A stretch of DNA of 9,860 nucleotides from JBAXGW01 sp037139195. GTDB taxonomy: Bacteria > Bacteroidota > Bacteroidia > Bacteroidales > JAHJDW01. Below the pieces are notes generated by a model. The model saw only the letters and a program-made list of their open reading frames with translations, was not told the DNA's origin and ran no database searches. Location of the stretch: contig JBAXGW010000104.1 in the NCBI GenBank assembly GCA_037139195.1, positions 1-9,860 on the forward strand, in the 5' to 3' direction. This document shows positions 5,888-9,860 of this stretch, in pieces; position 1 is the first letter of the stretch; each line of letters starts with the position of its first letter. Made by a program: the position numbers and the translations under genes.

Positions 5888-6510
5888 TGGGAAAATTAAA
5901 CGAGTTAAGTATCACAATAGGAAAAGATAACAAAGCCGAATTAGTTTTTGATAGCTTATTTCCAAATTTTTTAGAAGTTGAGTACGAAAAACCAAGCGAA
6001 TATATACAGAAATATTGGAACGCCTTTTTGTTGCATCCAGAGAGAAACAACAATTTAAACGGAAAAGTATTTGAATATATTTTAGCTACACTTTGTGTGA
6101 GAGAAGGAATTTTACCAATCTATATGAGTGCTAAAGTTGCTTTCGTACCAAACGTAATTTATGACATAATGTTCTACACATCAGAACGAGGTCCGATTTG
6201 TTGGAGCGTCAAAACAAGCTTGAGAGAACGTTACAAACAAGCTGACCTTGAAGCAATCGCCCTAAAATACGTTCATAGAAAAGCATTGAGTTATTTGATT
6301 ACGCTTGAAGAAAATGAAGCAAGAAGTGTAAAAGCGAAAATCAAAAGTGGTGATGTTATTGGACTTGACAACGTTATTGTCGCAACTAACGACGAATTTA
6401 ACGAACTTGTTGCAGAGCTTAAAGCATTTGAGTTTTCAGAGCCACCAACTGTAAAAGTAATTGAAAGTAATCAAATTATAACAGAAGAAAAAGTAAAAGC
6501 GTTGAAATAG
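5887..6510 (+). CDS. putative type II restriction endonuclease, PD-(D/E)XK-like
   Basis: 207 residues, soluble. The position, overlapping the methyltransferase stop by one base, strongly suggests its cognate nuclease. GKVFEYILATLCVREG (59-74) provides Glu63; VIYDIMFY (90-97) gives Asp93 and CWSVKTSLRERYKQAD (105-120) gives Lys109, an arrangement Glu ... Asp-X13-SVK resembling the PD-(D/E)XK active site with Ser in place of the usual acidic residue. The dense SLRERYKQADLEA segment just after it is probably family-specific and may contact DNA. I recall similar strings in type II enzymes of the GGNCC/GGWCC kind but cannot confirm this. The recognition sequence is not predictable by eye. The attC-like site begins 8 bases after the stop. 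Confidence 0.75.
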   Translation: MGKLNELSITIGKDNKAELVFDSLFPNFLEVEYEKPSEYIQKYWNAFLLHPERNNNLNGKVFEYILATLCVREGILPIYMSAKVAFVPNVIYDIMFYTSERGPICWSVKTSLRERYKQADLEAIALKYVHRKALSYLITLEENEARSVKAKIKSGDVIGLDNVIVATNDEFNELVAELKAFEFSEPPTVKVIESNQIITEEKVKALK

Positions 6511-6517
6511 AACGCCA

Positions 6518-6681
6518 GCCTGTAACACGCATTTGATGTCAGTTGTGGGTTTGTGGCTCGTTTGGCAAAAAAGCGGGTTCAGTTCTTAAATGAAGCTTTG
6601 TGCTTCGTATCAAGTTCAGTGCTAGCAGACAGTTTAGTACTTCGAAATCCGCTTCTTCGCCAAGCGCCAAAACGTTAGGTG
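6518..6681 (+). other. attC-like recombination site C
   Basis: GCCTGTAAC (6518-6526, R''-like) and GTTAGGTG (6674-6681, R'-like) flank two long arms, 6549-6576 and 6649-6673. The arms pair as GTTT-TGGC-C-TTGGC-A-AAGCGG with a few bulged bases and two G/A-type mismatches, as in attC stems with extrahelical bases. The interior holds a GAAGC/GCTTC hairpin (about 6593-6606). R'' is partly complementary (7 of 9) to GTTATAAGC at 4407 that opens this segment. At 164 bases it is long for attC, and 22 unpaired bases separate R'' from the left arm, so confidence is moderate. I recall similar sequences recurring between genes in Flavobacteriia. Confidence 0.5.
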
Positions 6682-6713
6682 TCATACCTTACGAAAACAG
6701 AAAGTTTATCAAT

Positions 6714-7535
6714 ATGAAAAAATTATTTATAATATCTTTATTTTCTTTATTTTTCAACAATTCGTTTGCAAGCGATACACTATATGTATTTTATAAAACA
6801 AATATTAAAAAATTTATAATAGTTAAATCTAATAAAGACACAACTAATCTTCTTCTAACTAGAAATAGTTCAAATAAAAAGAAACTACGTTTTGTAAATA
6901 ATTTAACAATTCCTCAAATAACAATAGATAATTCACAATGTGGGACAACTTATCTTGAAGTTAAAGACAAAAATTGCAAAATATATAGAGGAATAGGAAT
7001 TGAATTCAATAACGAAATTGAGAATAAATTAAAGAAATTCAAATTAGATAATTCACTTATTATTATAAACATCCCATATTGTATTCCTCAAAGACAACCA
7101 TATCTTTATGATACAATATCTACAATGAGAAAATATAGTAATGAATTATATCTTCAAGCTATTGATAGCTTTATTTTTAAGGCAATCAAATACTATAAAA
7201 ATGACAGTATAATTTTCATAAATGCAATGTTTAGCATTGACTCTTCTCATCGAAAACTATATGGTTATAAAATAATCAATTTATGGGAGAATAAACACAA
7301 AGAATGGTATACTATATATTCAAATAATTTAAAAGTACTTGACATTATTGATATGATAATATGCAAAAATGAATTAATTATATCAGGTGCAATTAGCAAT
7401 TGGTACTATGATAGCAAAACTGATTTTGAATTTAAGCATGCTTATTATCATAGATATTATCTATTTTATAAATTCGACAAGAAAATTAATGAATTTAAAG
7501 CTGAAAAGCTTAGGGATAGTTTTGGAGTCGATTAA
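6714..7535 (+). CDS. secreted hypothetical protein
   Basis: 273 residues when started at the ATG at 6714. That start is chosen because MKKLFIISLFSLFFNNSFAS is a clear signal peptide with cleavage near residue 19. A longer frame from 6600 would run through the attC-like site and is rejected. The mature protein is Lys/Ile/Asn/Tyr-rich with two cysteines in a CGTTYLEVKDKNC segment that may form a disulphide. No known domain is recognised; it has no lipobox and no membrane anchor. The start lies 33 bases after the GTTAGGTG box, as expected for a cassette gene relying on upstream transcription. It is strongly AT-rich compared with the restriction-modification genes before it, consistent with a different origin. 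Confidence 0.7.
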   Translation: MKKLFIISLFSLFFNNSFASDTLYVFYKTNIKKFIIVKSNKDTTNLLLTRNSSNKKKLRFVNNLTIPQITIDNSQCGTTYLEVKDKNCKIYRGIGIEFNNEIENKLKKFKLDNSLIIINIPYCIPQRQPYLYDTISTMRKYSNELYLQAIDSFIFKAIKYYKNDSIIFINAMFSIDSSHRKLYGYKIINLWENKHKEWYTIYSNNLKVLDIIDMIICKNELIISGAISNWYYDSKTDFEFKHAYYHRYYLFYKFDKKINEFKAEKLRDSFGVD

Positions 7536-7544
7536 TATGTAGGC

Positions 7545-7589
7545 CACCTAATCGAGCTGTCTACCCAGCCAGTATTCACTAGCTGATTA
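7545..7589 (+). other. attC-like element D (CACCTAATCGAG type)
   Basis: CACCTAATCG (7545-7554) starts 9 bases after the preceding stop and complements GTTAGGTG at 6674 in 7 of 8 positions, the relation expected between a cassette's first bases and its own R'' box. The following TCTACCCAGCCAGT and ACTAGC match element B closely. GCCAGT/ACTAGC form a small stem (7568-7583), but the outer stem of B is not conserved; TAATCGAGCT and AGCTGATTA pair instead. No clear right-hand GTTR box follows, so the site may be degenerate. Confidence 0.4.
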
Positions 7590-7654
7590 ATCTCTTCACA
7601 AAACAAACCCTTATCACATGCTTCTTAAGCTAACGAAACAAAACTAGGTATAAC

Positions 7655-7684
7655 AAAAAAGCCGCAAACATTCAATTTGCGGCT
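7655..7684 (-). terminator. intrinsic terminator of the 262-codon gene
   Basis: AGCCGCAAA (7660-7668) and TTTGCGGCT (7676-7684) form a perfect 9-bp stem with loop CATTCAA, followed on the reverse strand by a T run. It lies 21 bases after the stop at 7706 and may also stop forward transcripts from the secreted-protein gene. Confidence 0.8.
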
Positions 7685-7705
7685 CTTCTTTTATATTTGT
7701 TATGC

Positions 7706-8494
7706 TTATGATTTAATTGTTTTGAATGGTATTTTCGAAACTTGCTTATACTGAGGGCTCGATGGTCCGTAGATGGATTTAATATATGATTTTACATCGC
7801 TAGCAACATCAACTAAACCTATTTTTGCTTTGTATAAAACATCGTTACGTGCTATTCTGGCATTGCTTAGAGGAGTTTCGGCGGCTATTACTGCTGAGTT
7901 TTTAGCTTTTAGGTCGGTGCAATATGCTGTAAGTGCTGCTAATTTCAAATCGGCTTCGTTTGGGATATAAAGAGCATTACTTGCTAATAGCTTTATAAGT
8001 TGATCTAAGTTTTCAGCTCTATTGTCGTAACTTGTGTGCGATGAAGAAATTTCTTTTACTATAACTCCTTTGGTTTTAAGAACTTCTTTCTGCTCATCGG
8101 TTTTTTTAGGAGTAATTCTTTTGCCCTGAATTTTACGAACCAACGATTTTACATTATCAATTACCTGAGGAGCAGTATCCGTTGCTTCAATTGCATATAA
8201 TATTCTTGCAGCTAATTTATTAAGAGGATTAAATGCAACTTCGCGAGCAGCAACCGCATTGCTATACACTGGCATGGCAAGATTAATTGCAGCCATGCTA
8301 TTTTTAGCACTCGCAGAAAGGGCTTGCAGAGCTGTTGCTTTGATGGAGGCTTTTGATGGATTATAGGTGGCACCATAACCCAATATTTTTGAAATTAAAT
8401 TATCAAAGTTGGTCAAGTTTTTTGTATGACCAACTTCAGAAGTAGTCCTTTTAGGCTTACTAGCATTGCTTTCTATTTCAGTTTTTGTTTCCAT
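7706..8494 (-). CDS. tandem-domain helical hypothetical protein
   Basis: 262 residues, no signal peptide, predicted mostly alpha-helical and Ala/Lys-rich. It contains two related halves: NFDNLISKILGYGATYNPSK (29-48) and its continuation to about residue 121 align with NLDQLIKLLASNALYIPNEA (162-181) and its continuation to about residue 243; shared features are N-DxLI, Y-P, K--AL-A and PLSNA/PVYSNA followed by AR. The linker (122-160) is basic. I recall similar conserved hypothetical proteins in several copies in Bacteroidetes genomes, but no function. A truncated copy of its 3' end lies at 4170-4319. The gene is oriented against the cassette genes, ends in a strong terminator, and sits between the attC-like element D and promoter P3, so it may belong to the repeated scaffold rather than be cargo. 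Confidence 0.75.
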   Translation of the reverse strand: METKTEIESNASKPKRTTSEVGHTKNLTNFDNLISKILGYGATYNPSKASIKATALQALSASAKNSMAAINLAMPVYSNAVAAREVAFNPLNKLAARILYAIEATDTAPQVIDNVKSLVRKIQGKRITPKKTDEQKEVLKTKGVIVKEISSSHTSYDNRAENLDQLIKLLASNALYIPNEADLKLAALTAYCTDLKAKNSAVIAAETPLSNARIARNDVLYKAKIGLVDVASDVKSYIKSIYGPSSPQYKQVSKIPFKTIKS

Positions 8495-8573
8495 AAAAAG
8501 ATAATATTTGTGATTAATAATATTATTAAAACTATGCTTAAATGTAATTATTATGTGAATAATGTAATTTTAG

Positions 8574-8605
8574 AAAATTTAACATATAACTGTTTTCATA
8601 ACAAA
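8574..8605 (-). promoter_or_regulatory. candidate promoter of the 262-codon gene
   Basis: On the reverse strand TTTG (complement of 8602-8605), 20 bases, TAAATTTT (complement of 8574-8581), one base off TAnnTTTG. It lies 80 bases upstream of the ATG and immediately beside the divergent promoter P3, whose -33 box starts at 8609. Confidence 0.4.
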
Positions 8606-8608
8606 TAA

Positions 8609-8639
8609 TTTGGTGAAATGAAAAAGTGGGGTAAATTTG
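8609..8639 (+). promoter_or_regulatory. promoter P3 (GTGGGG spacer)
   Basis: TTTG (8609-8612), exactly 19 bases ending AAAAAGTGGGG, TAAATTTG (8632-8639). The lipoprotein ATG lies 30 bases downstream. Unlike P1, P2 and P4, no GTTRnnn follows at 12-13 bases. Bases from TTTTCATA through the -7 box are nearly the same as at P4. A two-codon frame (ATG TCC TAA, 8660-8668) ends one base before the lipoprotein start. Confidence 0.75.
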
Positions 8640-8669
8640 TGAATATTAATAATAAGAAAATGTCCTAAA

Positions 8670-9266
8670 ATGAAAATTTTATTCTTAGTTATAATTTCAT
8701 TTTTTTTGATTGCGTGCACTTCAAAAGAAAATAGCAAACACGAAAATGGAGCTAATTTAAGAAATGACAGTATTAAATATGCTGTTTCTTATAAAGACCA
8801 GTTAAAGGTAGTTGTAGATTTTTTATATTGGTATCGTGATTACGAGTCAAATTCGCACAAAATTAACATGGTAAATAATTGTACTAACAAATTCGATTCA
8901 ACAAAATTTTACTCAGTAAATTTTAAGGGAACAGAGCAATATTTAAGTGACATGAAAAAGAGTGGATTTTTGTCGGAAAAATATATTGAACAATGGAGAA
9001 CTTATTTTAAACAATGTGATTTAAGTTTCAAAAAGAATCCACAAAATGATGGACCACCTGAAGGCTTTGAATATGACTTTGTAATGTTTTCACAAGATTA
9101 TGAAGATGATTTAGCTAAATTAAACAAAATTAATATTGGAAAATACAAAGGAGATTCAAATAAGTTTTATCTCACCATAATATTTCCTTCGACTCAAAGT
9201 TTAGAATTTTTCTTATCAATAAACGATGGTAAATGGTTGATTGATGACATAAATAATCCCTTGTAA
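8670..9266 (+). CDS. lipoprotein, possibly DUF3828-like
   Basis: 198 residues. A type II signal peptide with lipobox LIAC places the lipidated cysteine at residue 16, with TSKEN after it, so it should be anchored to a membrane facing the periplasm or exterior. The mature part, with VVVDFLYWYRDY (about 48-59) followed by a helical stretch and an FYLTIIFPS...GKWLIDDI end, resembles DUF3828-type small secreted proteins; this is a resemblance, not a firm match. The DLSFKKNPQNDGPPEGFEYD segment (about 114-133) is Gly/Pro-rich and probably a surface loop. It is transcribed from P3 and appears monocistronic, because P4 follows before the next gene. Function unknown. Confidence 0.75.
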   Translation: MKILFLVIISFFLIACTSKENSKHENGANLRNDSIKYAVSYKDQLKVVVDFLYWYRDYESNSHKINMVNNCTNKFDSTKFYSVNFKGTEQYLSDMKKSGFLSEKYIEQWRTYFKQCDLSFKKNPQNDGPPEGFEYDFVMFSQDYEDDLAKLNKINIGKYKGDSNKFYLTIIFPSTQSLEFFLSINDGKWLIDDINNPL

Positions 9267-9315
9267 ATTTTATTTGCAAAACGCTCAATAAAATATTGCT
9301 TTTCATAGAAAATAA

Positions 9316-9346
9316 TTTGGTAAAATGAAAAAGTGGGGTAAATTTG
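9316..9346 (+). promoter_or_regulatory. promoter P4 (GTGGGG spacer)
   Basis: TTTG (9316-9319), exactly 19 bases ending AAAAAGTGGGG, TAAATTTG (9339-9346). GTTGGTATT (9360-9368) begins 13 bases after the -7 box, the same spacing as at P1, and the ATG follows directly at 9369. The transcript would have a leader of roughly 15 bases. Confidence 0.75.
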
Positions 9347-9368
9347 CGGGTATTAAATAGTTGGTATT

Positions 9369-9839
9369 ATGAAGTTTTATTTCTCATTAATATTGTTTTT
9401 ACTTTTGACATATTCTTATGGTCAAAACTCAAATTTCGTATTATTTTCTCCAACCGGTGATACAATTTTACGGAATTGCGGAGGAATTATGAATCAAAAC
9501 AAATCCTGTGCTACTTATATTGTTATAGAAAAACACATTAATACAACAGATTCTATTATACTTATTAGCGCCTCAAATTATTATACTAGTGGATATTTCT
9601 TCCAAATTGACTCAATCCCCAAAGACACATTATTAAAATATAATTTATTTGTTTGCGGAGAAAGAGTTGATTTAAAAAATTACAATGATTTCAAATTTAT
9701 TCTTATCGAAAATAAAACTTCAAAGGGCAAAAGATATTTCCATAATAATTTCGATAAAACTACTCTAATAAAACACACCTTTGTAGATGTTGAAATTTTA
9801 TATAAAAATACTGCTGATGCGTTAAAATTTAAGTGTTAA
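9369..9839 (+). CDS. small secreted hypothetical protein
   Basis: 156 residues with a signal peptide (MKFYFSLILFLLLTYSYG, cleavage near residue 18). The mature protein has several beta-rich stretches (NFVLFSPTGDTILRNCGG, YIVIEKH, SIILISASNYY, FKFILIENK) and four cysteines, in keeping with a compact exported beta protein. No family is recognised. The start is supported by the signal peptide and by P4 immediately upstream. The gene is complete, and only 21 bases of the window follow it, too few to show a downstream attC-like site or terminator. Confidence 0.7.
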   Translation: MKFYFSLILFLLLTYSYGQNSNFVLFSPTGDTILRNCGGIMNQNKSCATYIVIEKHINTTDSIILISASNYYTSGYFFQIDSIPKDTLLKYNLFVCGERVDLKNYNDFKFILIENKTSKGKRYFHNNFDKTTLIKHTFVDVEILYKNTADALKFKC

Positions 9840-9860
9840 ATAAATCATATTGTTCTTTGA

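Noticed and set aside
6600..6713. Upstream extension of the secreted-protein frame
   Set aside because: It runs through the attC-like hairpin and would bury the signal peptide starting at 6714.
8426..8608. Forward open frame of 60 codons overlapping the 5' end of the 262-codon gene
   Set aside because: It is antisense to a real gene and runs into the divergent promoter region without coding features of its own.
1..9860. Integron integrase, transposase or phage genes
   Set aside because: None of the coding regions shows tyrosine recombinase, DDE or structural phage motifs, so mobility must depend on a gene outside the window if it occurs.

Overview
The window is AT-rich DNA that looks like an accessory region of a Bacteroidetes (Flavobacteriia-type) chromosome. 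Three things point there. Several promoters match the Bacteroidetes layout (TTTG, 19-20 bases, TAnnTTTG). Start codons generally lack Shine-Dalgarno sequences. Intergenic DNA carries GGCTnnAGCC palindromes and CTTCGGCTTCGCTCAG-type repeats familiar from this phylum. No rRNA, tRNA, CRISPR array, transposase or integrase gene is visible.

Left part (1-2140): interspersed repeats and a REP-like nested palindrome, a bidirectional terminator, a reverse-strand gene for an exported YD/MORN-like repeat protein (481-1575), then sixteen 21-base tandem repeats (1731-2066) that are probably non-coding.

Middle part (2141-8605): this resembles a set of integron gene cassettes without an integrase. A promoter (P1, 2141-2171) is followed 13 bases later by GTTACCACAC. 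The exact reverse complement of that 10-mer occurs about 1.05 kb downstream at 3233-3242, where an attC-like imperfect hairpin begins that ends in GTTAGCTGC. Between them lie a GIY-YIG-like protein gene and a reverse-strand DUF4160/DUF2442 pair. The next apparent cassette carries a double-CxxC protein gene (3351-4013) and ends at an element starting CACCTAATCGAG. A near-identical but truncated copy of the 3' end of a 262-codon reverse-strand gene follows. A second promoter of the same type (P2, 4364-4394) precedes a C5 DNA methyltransferase and a PD-(D/E)XK-like putative restriction enzyme, then a second attC-like hairpin (6518-6681), a secreted-protein gene (6714-7535), the CACCTAATCGAG element again, and the intact 262-codon gene (7706-8494).

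Right part (8606-9860): two more copies of the promoter (P3, P4) lie directly upstream of a lipoprotein gene (8670-9266) and a small secreted-protein gene (9369-9839).

The main observation is a scaffold repeated twice in the same order: GTGGGG-spacer promoter, GTTRnnn junction, variable cassette genes, CACCTAATCGAG element, terminator plus the 262-codon gene. Only the cargo between these parts differs (GIY-YIG/DUF pair/CxxC protein versus restriction-modification/secreted protein). This would fit repeated promoter-linked cassette-capture platforms carrying defence, toxin-antitoxin-like and secreted functions. The scaffold is read directly from the sequence; the recombination mechanism is inferred.
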